Part shown: positions 41,323 to 53,754 of the stretch, in pieces
Position numbering within the stretch: position 1 is the stretch's first letter
How the letters are laid out: every line of letters starts with the position of its first letter
Assembly (NCBI GenBank): GCA_001643675.2
Contig: LSRY02000004.1
Span: forward strand, 310,001-374,000
Direction: 5' to 3'
Source of the DNA: Monocercomonoides exilis
Taxonomy: Eukaryota > Preaxostyla > Oxymonadida > Polymastigidae
DNA length: 64,000 bases
Notes under the pieces: model-generated
Told to the model about the DNA's origin: nothing
The model's input: the letters and a program-made list of their open reading frames with translations, nothing else
Databases searched by the model: none
Position numbers and translations under genes: made by a program

Positions 41323-41772
41323 CAGTCAAAACCGGATATAATCACGTCGAATATAATCACATTCGTTTATAGTCACATTTTTCCATGCACTGACATTTTT
41401 GGCCTATTTTTCATTCATTTTCCATCGCATACAATCACAGGGCAGAAAATATATAATCACAATTTTTTTCATTAAGGGTGCTTTTTTCAATGAAAAATCT
41501 ATTTTTTGATCAAAAATTTCAAAATTTCGCTTTTTCAAAAATGTGCTCAAATAAGTCAAAATGATGTGTATTCATGATCAAAATAGATTAAGCAAATGAA
41601 AAAAGTGTATTTGTTAAGAATTTCCAAAAATAAAAAATTCGACCCAAAATTAATTATTTCAAAAATTAATTTTTAATTTTTTCTGTGTAAAGCATCATCG
41701 TGTATAATCACAATCGGATATAGTCACAAAAAGTTGTGCAAAAACCGATGTGATAATATCCGGTTTAGACTG
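41323..41772 (-). mobile_element. 450-bp MITE, unit 2, inverted copy of unit 1
   Basis: Same CAGTC...GACTG termini and the same 450-bp length, but in opposite orientation: its right part read in inverse follows the left part of unit 1 closely (CACATCGGTTTTTGCA, CACAGAAAAAA, AATAATTAATTTTGGGTC). The two units are separated only by TATATA, so the whole locus could form a ~900-bp hairpin. Confidence 0.8.
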
Positions 41773-42040
41773 TATATATATTAATTTGAATGTGCAGCTC
41801 AGATAAATGAAATATACACAAAAATCAATCAGTTTTTTCATTCTGAAAACTTTCTGTCTCTGTTGTTCCTTATTTCAAAGTTCAAACTCAAAAAGCTATT
41901 GTCTTCGAAATAAAAGAAAGAATGATTTATTGGATTCAACATTTCATTTAATAACTGTTTCACACCAGCTGAATATTTTGTATTTTGAATATCTTTCATT
42001 TTGGCAAAAGCATGGCATTCAGAAAGATTCAAAATTTATT

Positions 42041-43176
42041 TTCAAAATCAAAATGAGAGAAATCTTGAAAGAAAGAAAACGATATTTATAGAAAATATTT
42101 ATCAACAGATGTAAGCAGTTGTTGTCACTCAGTTTTTGAATGTGTTTGTGTTTTCATCCAATATATTCTGAAAAATATAGAAAATAATTTGATCATTTAC
42201 ATAAATAAATATCAATCAATGAAAATTTTGCAAAATAAGTTTTATATGTTTATGATGAAGTTGAATGTTGTTTAAAAAGAAAAATAAAACCAATCGTGAA
42301 TGATTGTATTGTCGTTTTGAGCAAAAACTGAAATTTTTGAATTCCAAAATTGTGTATTTCAACAAAAATTAGATAAAACTGAAATCAAATGGTAACAATT
42401 GTTTGTTGAACTTTTGTCTTTATGTTTGGATTCATTATTTTTGGAAAACGAATCGTTTTCCAATTCCAAGAAAAATGATCATTATTTTTTGTAACACTTC
42501 AAAAAAATGCTATAAAAGCGAAATACACAACATAATATTTTATGTTGATGCGTTTTTGGCTTCGACAAGAAAAAAATGTTTTTTTGATAAATGCAAGACT
42601 TTCAGGCCACAATTGAAAAAACTGGCTTTTCTTAAAAACACTGCCTTTTATTTAAAATTGCTGGGGAATCTTGAAATAAACAGTTTATTTTGTAATATTT
42701 TTTTATTTCACAATTTATCTATTGTTTCATATATAATTGCTTTCCGAATCCAAAATCAAAAAAAGTTAACAATGTCCACATATGGGTTTAGAGAAAACGA
42801 AAATTAAATGAAGTGTAAAGAGTATAAAGGAGATTCTTTTTGTTCGCTTATCAAATGGAAGCTCAAAATTTAAAAAATTTAAGAACTGAATTGCGTGACT
42901 GTTTGAACAAGTACAGTGAAATGAAATAAAACAAACTCAGAAAACTATAAAAGCGTAAAAGAATGAATGACAGAAAGCTCCAAAACAAATTTCATAAAAG
43001 AGAAAAAGATAAAAAAAATTGTGAATTTGGTGAGCACTCAAAGAAAATAAAAATTATTCAGAAAACTTTTAGAAGAAACCGTCAAAATAATAATTGTATT
43101 TGAAACAGTTTATTTGCACAGCGAAGATGAAATAAATCCAGTACTCTACTAACAAAACATATGCATTGAGTCCCCT
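42041..43176. other. Intergenic, AT-rich
   Basis: The N-terminal part of paralogue C may be decayed here, but I cannot recognise it. A 134-codon plus ORF at 42403-42807 is Phe/Lys/Asn-rich and unsupported. Confidence 0.4.
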
Positions 43177-44296
43177 TTAAAAGGACTTTGCAGGAGGTGT
43201 ATCTTTCTTTTCACCAGCATAATAACCCATTCCAAAGTTACCAGATATAACCATGGCAATCAACACACCAAGAAGAAGAACTATAAGCACATACAAGCAG
43301 CATGTTCCTTTGTTCTTCTTAATTAAAACATCTATCCGATTGTTCTAAGTACATTTTTCATACAAAGTTGCAATTAAAATCAAAAGAAGAAAACAAATTC
43401 ATATGTTATCATATATTTTCATAAAATATAAATTAATTGTTGAGTAATTTATTTGTTTGAATAAATAGAAAAGTAAACGTTATTTAATGTTGAATAAAAA
43501 AAGTTCATACTGCTGCCCTTACACGATGATCTGCATGATCCATTTTTTGTCCAACTCTTTCAATAAGAGGATCCTGCAAGTCTATAGTCATTTATCAATT
43601 CATAATAAAAATTTAAGAGTAGTTGTTATATCAAGTTAATCACAAAAAATTCACAAAAATTGAATCAAACCAAGTTCATCTCCAATTGCAAGTGCCTTTT
43701 GTTTTTCCACCTGAAGCCCATCGTGAATTTTGTCAAGCATTTGATCCTGCTCTAAAATTGTCCATGCTAAAAATGCAAAATAACAAAAAATTTCAAACGA
43801 TCAATTCTGGATTCAAATGTTTGAGCAAGTTCTCCGCTAGTCATTGCACGAGTTTCTTCTGTTTCTCCTCGAACTTTTTCTTTTGCACCAGATAATAATT
43901 GATCTCTAAAAATTTTCAAATAAAAAAAAAAACTGAAATTGAAATAAATATTTATGGATACCTTCCCTCTCCAATGATCTCTGCTTCAGTCATTTTAGAT
44001 CTTTTTTCAGTGTCCTCAAGTCCAAGACGAAGCTTTTCCAATTTCGAAGAGTAAAGTTGAACTTCTTTTGGTTGAATGATTCCACGAGCAAGTTTGTCCA
44101 ATGAAGCCGATAAATTCTGCATTTGCTTTCGAATACCTTGGAGAGATGCAATATTTCTATTGTGCATCGTTGCGAACATTTGTCGATTCTGTCCACCTCG
44201 AATACCAACAATTCGCTCGTTAACCTGTCTTGTTGTTGTCTGTAAATTCTTCATAGCTCCTTCGTATGCTATATTCCATTCTTCTGGTGTACTCAT
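43177..44296 (-). CDS. Qc-SNARE (syntaxin-8 / SYP5-like)
   Basis: Five exons (43962-44296, 43799-43905, 43671-43766, 43511-43581, 43177-43344) give 258 aa. The N-terminus (PEEWNIAYEGAMKNLQ) and coiled segment are followed by a SNARE motif: ILEQDQMLDKIHDGLQ, ALAIGDELDLQDPLIERV with the zero-layer Gln, then KMDHADHRVRAANNRIDVLIKKNKG. One C-terminal membrane anchor (CCLYVLIVLLLGVLIAMVIS) precedes a short polar tail, unusual in length for a tail anchor (about 22 residues). Acts in endosomal, Golgi or vacuolar fusion by analogy. It shares a 100-bp divergent promoter with the gene at 44397. Confidence 0.85.
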
Positions 44297-44396
44297 TGTA
44301 ATTTTGTGAAAGATATAACAAATCTACAAAAATGGAGATCGAAAAAGGTTTATTTAAGGGCATTATGATCTTCATTTGTGAATTGGGGAATGAATA
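44297..44396. promoter_or_regulatory. Divergent promoter region, SNARE / acidic protein
   Basis: 100 bp between ATG 44296 (-) and ATG 44397 (+). No named element is visible. Confidence 0.5.
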
Positions 44397-46674
44397 ATGT
44401 CTGAGGGAAAATTGAACTATTCTCCAATGGGATGGATAACGCATGCTCCATTGAAACATCCAACAACTGAAATTCCAGTATTTTCATATTTGCTTATTTT
44501 TGATTTTTTGTCATATTTCTTTTTTAACTCTTCAAATAAAATTCTAAGGCTCAAATTGTGAATGAACATTATGCTGGATTAGCCGTGTATGTATATGTTC
44601 CAAAGGAAATTTGCTCTACAAGCATTCAAATTCATCCACAGCCACGTTCTTTTCCTGGAATGTCATTCATTGCATATATCGAAGTAAAAATTCCAAAACC
44701 ATCTTCAGTTGAATCAGTATAAATCAATCATACATTTAAATTATTTTTAACGCCAAATTGGATGTACATATTTATTTTTTTGAGGCTATTTCTATAATTA
44801 TCTTAAATTATAATGCAAGATGTCCAACGTACCCTCTTCCAACTTCTGCCTCACTCTATTCCATTTTCACTCTTGTGCAAACATCAACAAAAAAAGTTAT
44901 GGAGGATTTGAAGCCTTCATTTCAGCTTCTTACAAAAACAAATACTGTGTATCTTGTACCAAAACGAGACACTCAAGTTATCAGACCAAAAAGTATTGTC
45001 ATTTATGCTTTGTTCACTTTTATTTCATTTGATATTGTTATTATAACTTGCGAAGTAAATTATGTAATACGAGGTAATTCATTGCAACATCGAGTGTATT
45101 ATGTATTTCGAGCACCAGTTGGTATGCCAGCTCCACCAGCTGCTCATTCTATGTCTACAGTGCTAAATGGAAGCACAAATTCGATAAGCAACGCCTCTGC
45201 TGTTTTTCCGGAAGCGGCACCTAGTCTTTATCGAACGGGTGGCTCATTTTCTTCTGCGACTGGAGGAAGTTCTTATAAACCATCAACAGCCGAAACTCTT
45301 TCAGCATCATTTCGCTCAGACAACATATCTTCTGCGAACGATGATGACGATGCATCTGTTGCTGCGATACCACTTTATGATACAGGGCAATTCATTGACA
45401 GCGAAGGGAAGAAGATGTGCGTTACGATTCGAGGAAGCCCCGATATGTTTGTCGGGTTTGTGATTATAACTGCATTTTATATTTCATTAAATACATACTA
45501 AAAATTTGAACATAAACATAACATGCTTTGCCTCCTCTATTTTCAATTCTAACTCTTGTTCTTATTCTTTTCTTTTTCTCTTATTCTCGTCTTTGTTCTT
45601 TATTTTCAATCCATCATCTTAACGTGCTTTTTTCATCAACTCAGCATGCTAATGCGACTTGCCTGTGAAATGATGGATGTGCCTGCACAGAAGCACACAA
45701 TGCGCCTCTTCACGCACCCAGACCACGACATCGACCTCTTCAGCACGCTCCACCAGATCAACCGCCGCCGCTTTATTTTGGCTCCAAAGGAAGGGAAACC
45801 TGACATGCTTTATTTTCTGGCGCTTCTCTCTTCTCTGCATGCACCTCCAGTTGACTCGTTTGGCCCTTCTACTTCGTCTGCATCAGCTGTTGGTGGGTCG
45901 GCTGGAGCTGGTGTTGGCGTCGGAGTGGGGATGGGTGTGGGAGGAGGTGCGACATCAGGAGCAGAGGGATTGAGTGTGGCACATCAAGTGGCCATGCAGA
46001 GGCTGCAGGAGACGTATGAAGACGATGCAGATGAGCTGTTTCTTGACGAAGAGTTGGATGACATTGCATTAATTGATAATTCAACTGTTGAAGGTTCGTC
46101 AGCAATATTTCCTGAAGGAAGAGGGTGGAAAGATAGAGACAAGGAAAAAGAGAAGAGAAAGAAAAGAGGAAGAGAGAAAGAAAAAGGAGAAGGAAAAGGA
46201 GGAGAAGATGATGAGAAAGATAACACAGGAGGCGGAGGCTATGGAGAGGAGAAGGAAGGAGGAGTGTCAGTGGCGTCATCTCAAAGCAACAGCACGTGGG
46301 ATGATGGACTGGGAATTGGCGGAGGGCTGTTTGGAGGAGGGATGGGGATGATGAGCGATTCTGTTGACATCATCGAGGACGATGGAGAAGACGAGTGGCT
46401 GACATGGGCTGCAGATGAGGTGTGCGATGATGACGAAGACGAAGAAGAGCAGGATGAAGATGATGCAGAGGAGGAGATCCAGGACGAGCCTGAGGCACCA
46501 CAGGGCGGTGCAGCGCTTGCAGATGCAGGGGGAAGAGAGAAGATGGCACAGCAGGAAACAGGAGGAGAAACGAGTGATGATGAGTATGAGTATGTGACAG
46601 ATGACGATGATTACGATTCAGATGAATACGAAGAGGTTGATGATTACATACAGGATGCAATGCCTCGGAAATGA
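44397..46674 (+). CDS. Unrecognised protein with acidic, Gly-rich C-terminus
   Basis: Five exons (44397-44477, 44549-44716, 44785-44992, 45074-45446, 45645-46674) splice in frame to 619 aa. The N-terminal ~130 residues look like a compact beta-rich domain (NYSPMGWITHAP, LAVYVYVPKEIC, SFIAYIEVKIPKP). A Ser/Asn-rich segment follows, then a helical block (MLMRLACEMMDVPAQKHTMR, RRRFILAPKEGKPDMLYF). The last ~250 residues are Gly, Lys/Arg/Glu and finally Asp/Glu-rich. I do not recognise the family. The third acceptor (TGAG at 44784) and fourth (CGAG at 45073) are weak but are the only ones I found that keep frame; the AAG at 44819 would shift the frame into a stop. Confidence 0.65.
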
Positions 46675-47386
46675 GAAGGGAAGAACAAACTTCTCCACCC
46701 TTGTATTATTATGTAATATGTCTGCTCTATCTTGTTTAATTCGCTTTTTGGAAAATAGCTTTCACTTCACTCCACTTCACTCATTTCACCCCATTTCAAT
46801 GTGTATATGCTTTTTTGTTTATTTTTAACGATAGAAAAAAGAAGAATCGAAATCAAAAATTTGTAAAGTTGAATTCGTTCTTCTGAGAGAAGAACAAATG
46901 AAAACCTCCATGTTAATGAAGACTGATAAACGAAGCAAACGCAATGCATTGCTCCATTTGCCACAAAAAATACAGAATAAAAAAATCGACTAGTCTGATC
47001 AAATGAAGCGAAAGAAAAACATAACATAAACCATCTGAATAAAATGAAATGCCAATTGAAGTGAAAAAAAGGAACGTTTGCACATTCAAAAAGTGCTGAA
47101 AGAAACAGAATGTTTGAAACAGAAAACAGGAAAAAAAAAATAATTAGTTGTTTACTACGAACAGCTGACGACAAGCACAAACATAATTGCTTGGAAGAAG
47201 AAGAAGAAGGAGGAGGAGGAGGAGGAAGAAGAAGCATCAAGAAATGAAGACAAAAAAAGAAGCAAGTCAATAAACATGCAATTTTTTAATATCAGATTTC
47301 TAGAGAGAAACAAAGAACACTCATTTTCCTTCTTCATTTCAGATTCATTTTTGAAATGAACAAAAATTTCTGCACTTGCTTTTCCA
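46675..47386. other. Intergenic between convergent genes
   Basis: AT-rich, with a (GAA)/(GGA) purine tract at about 47198-47233 (poly-Ser on the minus strand). No gene supported. Confidence 0.45.
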
Positions 47387-48641
47387 TCAACTGTCATTTT
47401 GCTCCTTTTTCGCTTTCTTCTTTTGATTCTTCTTTTTCGCAGCCACAATCGCCATCATCCTCTTCTGCCACTCACTCATCGTCCTCTCCATTTCTGTCTG
47501 CCATTGCGCATTCATCGCAGCAAGCTCAGCTGCACCCGGCTGCCCTGCTGTATGTGCAACACCAACTGCTTGAGACACTTCCTGTGTTGAAAGTGGCATT
47601 GCAACAGCAGAAGAAGACTGACTTGTTGAGGATTGTAATGCTGAAGTGGATGCTTGTTGTAAAGAAGTGGAGAGGTTTTGTGATCCTTCAGCTCTTTTGT
47701 GCTCCGAATTGTGTCTTGAACTCCTTTGCCTTTCTTTCTTTGCTCTTTTGCTTAACTTCTTCTTTTCTTTCTTCGCTTTACGAGCAGCAGAATCAGAATC
47801 AGAATCCGAAGAAGAAGAGGAAGATGAACTTGAATGATCCCCTTCCTCTTCCTTTGCTTTATCCTCTTCCTCCTCTTCATCATCATAATCAAACGATGCT
47901 GGACGATAAGCAGATTGACTGCGTGAGGCAGCATCGTGATGATGTTTTGAGGAAGAGACAGTTGTCATTGTCCGCTTCGGTGGCGCTGGCTGCCGTGCAG
48001 AAGGAATTGAGTCTTTTGGCTTAGAGAGGAGAGATTGCATCAGAGATGAAGAGCCCAATGAAGAAGTAGAGGAAGAGGAGGAGGAGGAGGAAGAAGAAGA
48101 TAAAGGAGATGATGTGGATAGCGCCTTGTGAGAGGAAGATGAATGCAATGGCCGTTTTTGCCGAGAGGGCGAATAAGCAGTTGTGTTGTATCGACCAGGC
48201 TTTGTGAGATCGAGTGCTCTTTTGAGGGGCGTTGAGAAGATTTCAGACGAGAAGCTCATCTCTTTCTTTTCCTGCTCTCTCTTCTCCTTCTCAATCTCTT
48301 CCTCAACCAAGTTCTGCTTCTTCGTCTCCTCGTCCTCACTCATCTCTTCTCCCGCACTGCCTTCCTCGTCCTCGTCTTCCTCGTCTTCTCTTTCTCCGTC
48401 TGAAACATCCACCGCCACAGCTCTTCTGCCTGGCACGCTGTCAATCTTCGCAAAGCTGACAATGCCGCTGCTGCCGATCTCGTCTTCGTCTGTCCCAAAA
48501 GGCGCAGGCGGAACAGGCGCACGGCGAGGCAAGTTGAATGACGATGAGATCTGTCTACTGCGGAGAGAACTGCGTGTCATGCCCCCTGTTTCGAGTGGAG
48601 ATTGGAGAGAAGAAGAAGAAGAAGAAGAAGAAGAAGAAGAA

Positions 48642-48673
<32 letters not shown>

Positions 48674-51600
48674 TGATGACATTGATGAGTCTGCAAAGTC
48701 AGCTGGAGAAGAAGAGCTGAACGACTTCGACTGTTCGCGCTGCCTGTTGCTGTGCATCTCGTGTGAAAGCGTTGCTTTCTTCATCAGCTCTTCCAGACTC
48801 TTCTCCCAGTCTGTGTCATGGACGGATCGATGCTCCTCCACAAAGTCCTGTCTCTTCTCCACGCCCATCGTGTGTCTCCTCCTTTCTGCTGCCAGTGCAC
48901 CCTTCCTCTTCTCACTCAGCGTCACATCCACAAGCCCACTGCCTACACTCTCGTCGTACTTCAGACTGGCTGTCAGGTCGCGGTGGTACAGAGACTGCGT
49001 GCGATCCGATTTTTCTTTGCTCTTCTCAGCTTTTTGCTTCCCTTTCTCAATCTCCTTCTGCCATTTCGCCTCTTCCCTCCGCCGGAAGCCGTGCTCCAGC
49101 ACTTTCTTCATCTCCTCGTCTTCCTTCCACCGCACCCGTTGCCTCCGCTCTTCCTCCTCCATCAGCTCATCCAGCTCAGCCTCCATCTGAATCATCTGCT
49201 CTTCAATTGCTTCAATCTCCTTCTGGCTGCTTTCTTTGTTCTCCTGCGTCTCCTCCAACTTCCTCTTCTTCTTCTCCAGTTCGACTTTGCGCCTCCTCAT
49301 CCTCCTCAGCTTCGCTCCTTTTTCCTTCGCCAGCTCAGAATCTGTCCTCGCTGCCCACTCCACAAACCCGCTCTTCAGCAGCTTCTCCTCCTCTTTGTTT
49401 TTCGCCCCGCCGCTGCCCAACAGAAGTTGCATCGGAAGCTGGGAAACACTCTCATTGAGCTCAGCCTCCATCTCTTCCACTTCTTCTGACTCTTCGCCTT
49501 CTCCCTCACCTTCCAGCAGCGCCTTGTCCAGAAGCGTCCTTCTACCTGTCTTTGCTTCTGCTTCGAGTATCTCTTCATCGCCCACCAGGTTAAACATAGA
49601 CTCCTTCTCGTCTTTCTCGTCAAGTGTCTCCAGCGAATAGGCCAGCCCTTTTTCTTTCAGCTGCTCCCGCCGCCGCGCAAGATGCTCTTCTCTTTCTTTC
49701 ACTGCGGCTTCTCCTCGCTCAAACGACACAATCACAAACTCTGCATCGTCGTGCGCTTTCTTCTCAATTAGTGGCTGTGTGAGATCTGTGTGCTCAAGTC
49801 CTTGTGAAGAAGAAGAAGAGGATGATGATGAAGCAGAAGCAGAAGGCATCTGTGAAGGAACAGTGCTTCTTCTTCCTCGCCTCATTCTTGTTTCTCCTTC
49901 CACACCGCCAAGTCCATTTCTGTCTCTTTCAAGCCGCTCAGCATCGTCACTCATCCGAATGCCCCTCTCCATCAACATCTTGTTGTCTTGCGCCTTCTTC
50001 TCCCTTTCGATCTCCTCCAGCTTCCTCTTCGTCTCCTCGTAGATCTTCTGCGTCTTCTTCTGCCTCTTCAGCCACTCCATCTGTCTATCGTATGCATCTC
50101 TTGTCCCAGCCATCTGCGCCTTCTCATCAAATGCATCCATTACCCTTCTCGACTCCCCTCCACCTCCACCTCCTCTCCCTGGCTCCTCCCTCCGTTCGCT
50201 TGCACTTCTCTTCAGCCGCTTCTTGCCTCTGCTCTTGTACGAATCCTCATCATCCCCTTCTTCCTCCTCGTCTTCGTCTTCCTCTTCTTCATCGGCATTG
50301 TCATAATTCACATCGATGTAATCGCTCTCTTCATCCTCATATCCTTCCTCACTCAATCGCATATCGCTCTCATCATCACTTCCCAGCTCGCCATCTGACC
50401 GAACTGTCGATCCAATCGATGGAGAAGGTGACATCCCCATCGGAGTTTCAGAAGGCGAAAGAGAGAGCGAAGGAGAAGGAGATGACTGCATATCGACGTT
50501 ACCACCTCCTTCTCCTTTTTCTTGTTCCGTCCTTTCAGTCTGCTCTTTGCCTGTGTCTGTGTCAAATACACCTTTCTGCTTTGCCATCTTCCGCTCGATT
50601 CTCCTTCTCTCCTTCTCCTTCCTTCTTCTTCTTCTTTCTCTCCGCAGATTTTTCTTCTTCTGCACAATCCGTGTCTCAATATGTGAAAATTCTTTGTCTC
50701 CTGCAAAAAGCGAGTGCTGTCCGTATGCTTCGAATGAAGTCGTGATGTATCCACGCTGCAGGATGGAACGGGCGATGTTGATGGCCAAGAACAGAAAGGC
50801 AGCAATGGTCAGGATGATGAAGATGGGCGTGATGATTGGAGATGCCTTGTAGAGCCGCTTGTGGATCGGGACTACTTCATCGCCCAGCACAAACGCCAAG
50901 TTCTGGTTCATTGCCTTGAACACGTTCTCGTAGTCTGGCTCAGCCTCAGAGTAGATGGCAGTGGAGAACAGGGAGATGGCGAAGAAGACAGGGATGATAC
51001 CAGCCATGAACCCTGTCAGCCAGGGCATCGAGTGCTGGAGCGCCTTGTACAGCTGGGAGACCTTGCGGCCGTACATCACAAAGCGGATGGTGCAGATGCA
51101 CGCGCAGAAGGCAGCAGCACCGTGGACGATGTGCACAGCAAGCGTGTCATCGAGCTCCACACCAGAAATCTGCATCAGGGTGATTGTGGACGAGGCAGCC
51201 ATCAGAAGGATGGAGAGGAAGAAAAAGGGGATCCACTTGGAATAGAACTGGAGACGTGTGGACAATGGGATAGTGTTCCAGTTGATGGGCGGGATCATCG
51301 TTGCACAATCACTTTGGGCTATCTGTGGGTTGACAAATTGAATGGAACACGCAAATAAATTGGAATTGTTTGTTCAAAAAATCAAAATTAAAAAAATAAA
51401 ATTAAAATGAAATTTCGTTTATTTTGAAAAATTATTGAAAAATACCTTGTAAGCCTTATGTGAAGAGATAATTTCTCTTATCAAAAACACTAATGCAACC
51501 ACACAAAATAGTATTTCACAGGCAGCAATATAACCGAAAATCCATTCGTATTTGTCTTTTACCATTTTAAAGAAAAGAGAAATTAAATTCAATGAAAAGT

Positions 51601-52644
51601 TCAGAGAGGCGATTCCCATCAAATGTTTAGAACTATTAAGGAAAAAAATGTGAATGCACACTTTTTGTTGAAATATGATACGTAAGAGAAGGATCAAGCT
51701 TTACTACACCAGAATCCATTTTTGTGTATGTAAAAACAGCATTCCAACGGAGAATCGAAGATCCAGTCCAATAGTCTGTGATTTGAGCATAAAATATAGT
51801 TTTCACTACTACCTCGAAAGTTCTTTTCCAAAGGTCTCGATTTTCATCGTCCGTTAAGTTTGTAAAGAGCCCATATCCTTCAGTTTTTTTGTTATTGATA
51901 TTAACCTCGAATCGTTCTTAAAAATTAAAAAAATTTTAAAAACAAGTGAGCACTTATGTGAATGCACACTTTCTTTAACAACTTCATTTTCTGTATATAA
52001 GTTTTCGGCATATGTATGTTTGATTTTCACAACACGATCAGGATCATCTGATAATAATAAAAAAATATAAAACAAAAATTGAAGTCAAAAAAAAAAAATT
52101 GCTATACATCGCAACACAAAACAATCAATTGAATCGTCAAAGAATTTATCTATCACAGATTCAAACGATTCTTTTGCATCCTCCCAAGATGTGAGAGAAA
52201 CAATCGCGTGTTCTGGAGAAAAAGAAATGGAAATCAATGCGCTTATGAATATTTAATTATAACATCAAATACCATGTACATCGTAATCCTTTCCCATGAA
52301 AAATTTACCAATTGTATATCGTTGAGCAAGAAGAGGAGTTCCCCGAATAACATTTGGTAAAATGACCTAAACATATGTTGCAGAGATTAGAACTCAGAAT
52401 ATTTTATATTAACCAAACCTTAAGAGCACAAAATACGCATAGCATGATCCAAACAAAAAAATGAACCGAAAGGAATTTATCTCTTTCCCATTTTCTCCAA
52501 GGAGCACCAAGATACTCTAATAAGTTGTTTTGTTAATATTTACATTAAAATAATTTGCAAAATTAAATTTGCCACACCTTTATATATTGTTTGATGCGAT
52601 TTATGTTCCGACTCCGCAGGCTGGTGCTTATCAAGTTTGTACAT
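47387..52644 (-). CDS. Mucolipin/polycystin-like (TRPML/PKD) cation channel with very long charged tail
   Basis: Eight exons (52578-52644, 52419-52516, 52273-52366, 52108-52212, 51970-52047, 51682-51916, 51446-51632, 47387-51322) give about 1599 aa. S1 ~36-60 (FFVWIMLCVFCALKVILP); luminal loop ~61-250; S2 ~255-277; S3 ~319-339 (WIPFFFLSILLMAASS); S4 ~351-371 (LAVHIVHGAAAFCACICTIR); S5 ~387-411; pore helix and filter ~420-437 (NVFKAMNQNLAFVLGDEVV); S6 ~448-475. The arrangement and the GDE in place of the TRPML NGDD filter fit an endolysosomal cation channel. Residues ~480-1599 are Arg/Glu-rich coiled coil and poly-Ser/Asp/Glu, with no ankyrin or EF-hand seen. The 49-nt intron at 51633-51681 is the shortest here. 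The exact start is uncertain because the frame stays open upstream. Confidence 0.82.
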
Positions 52645-52760
52645 AAATCTCTCATGGGATGATCTGATTAATTTTTTTTCTAATTGAAATGATTGGTGAA
52701 ATGTTGAAGTGAAATCAAATTTTAATTTTTATAAATAATGTTTGTAAATTCTTTATTTAT

Positions 52761-53675
52761 TTAACTTTCTTCTTCCCTCATCCTACGCCCTCTTGGGATC
52801 ATTTTATGTTGTTTTGATGAAAGATGTTTCCTTGAAGAAAAGAATATTAGATAAAAAGTGAAGAATTAAAAATAGTTTTAAAATATATGAAAAAAGACGC
52901 ATGCCTTCTTTTTTCTAATAACTTCTTTAGTGAACCTCCCGATTTCTTTACTTGTTCCATTTTATCTTCAAGAGCAAATCTTGATACATCAGCTGAAAAT
53001 CAAAATTTCATTATTGCATTTTGAAAATGGATTGTTAGCAATCAAAAATAACTCGTTAACATTTTACAGTTTGAAGAGAAACACACATTTCTTTAAATAG
53101 AACGGCTTGACTCCTTTTTTAACCAACTCTCGCTGGGTTTTTCTGAATGCTTGAACTTTTCCCCTTATTCTTTGTTGTTTTTCTTTTTGTTCGAGCTGCT
53201 GTTTCTAAAGAAGATTGAGTTTATAAATACAAATTATGATGCCAAACTTGTTTCTGGAGCTGTTGTTTTAATTCTTGCTTCACAGATAAATTTGTACACT
53301 TTTTTAATTTTGTTTCCAGCTCATGAACCTTTTTGAAAATTTATTTGAAACCCAAAGCAACAAATATAAATGAAAAAGATATTCACAATTTGTAAACCTC
53401 TTTACGTCTCATCGAATCTACAAATTTATATGATTTTTGATATAAATCTTCGTTAAATTTTCCACATAATGGATCAAAACGGGGGTCTCGAGAGAGAACA
53501 TTTGTTGTTGGACGTTTCGCCTTTTCGAAAGGATTGAAAGGCTTTTTTGAAGAAACCTCAACGGGCCTGAATTAAAAATTACACATTTAAAAAATGTAAT
53601 TTCAAAACAACGATATAAATCTTACTTATCAGCACTATTTGACTTTTTTCCCATAAGAGAGATCTTGCCCATCAT
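52761..53675 (-). CDS. RRP36: rRNA processing protein RRP36
   Basis: Six exons (53626-53675, 53398-53566, 53248-53328, 53087-53204, 52899-52992, 52761-52830) give 193 aa. The RRP36/DUF947 signature SRDPRFDPLCGKFNEDLY followed by YKFVDSMRRKEV is unmistakable. Lys/Gln-rich coiled helices come next, then FRKTQRELVKKGVKPFYLKK and a basic end. It acts in early 18S pre-rRNA cleavages in the nucleolus (SSU processome). The last donor, GTCTTT, departs from the GTWTG consensus but keeps frame. It lies 116 bp upstream of the channel start, on the same strand. Confidence 0.9.
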
Positions 53676-53754
53676 ATTTTTGAATTAATTGAAATTTCTA
53701 AAAATATCATCAAAAAGCAAACGAAAAGTAAAAAAAAATCTATGTGAAGTAACA

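Larger units (their letters stand above)
40010..42040 (-). pseudogene. Helical-family paralogue C, dead and split by twin MITEs
   Basis: From the right: KLIDFCVYFIYLSCTF (~41840-41790) matches the LLVDFCECYISLSIYF block of copy A; the 906-bp MITE pair then intervenes; the family resumes at 40866-40780 (EMELSKLKLSNFYMWK before a GTTTGT donor). After the family intron come EMTEIIQF, stop, ENLNLIKLACQSAW, VNELHFAGEATRELEELMKRVDWKR, and a degraded C-terminus ending near KKMKEDMYED (~40020). Several stops and shifts are present. The outer limits are approximate. Confidence 0.65.

Noticed and set aside
42403-42807. 134-codon plus ORF
   Set aside because: Phe/Lys/Asn-rich with no motif in AT-rich DNA; unsupported.
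44820-45032. Alternative exon 3 frame for the acidic protein, starting after AAG at 44819
   Set aside because: It leads to a stop at the next junction, whereas the GAG acceptor at 44784 keeps frame through the last two exons.
47356-51358. Long plus-strand ORFs opposite the channel gene (for example 48183-49190, 49804-50745)
   Set aside because: Ser/Leu/His-rich antisense of an Arg/Glu/Ser-rich exon; no motifs, and the minus frame encodes channel helices.
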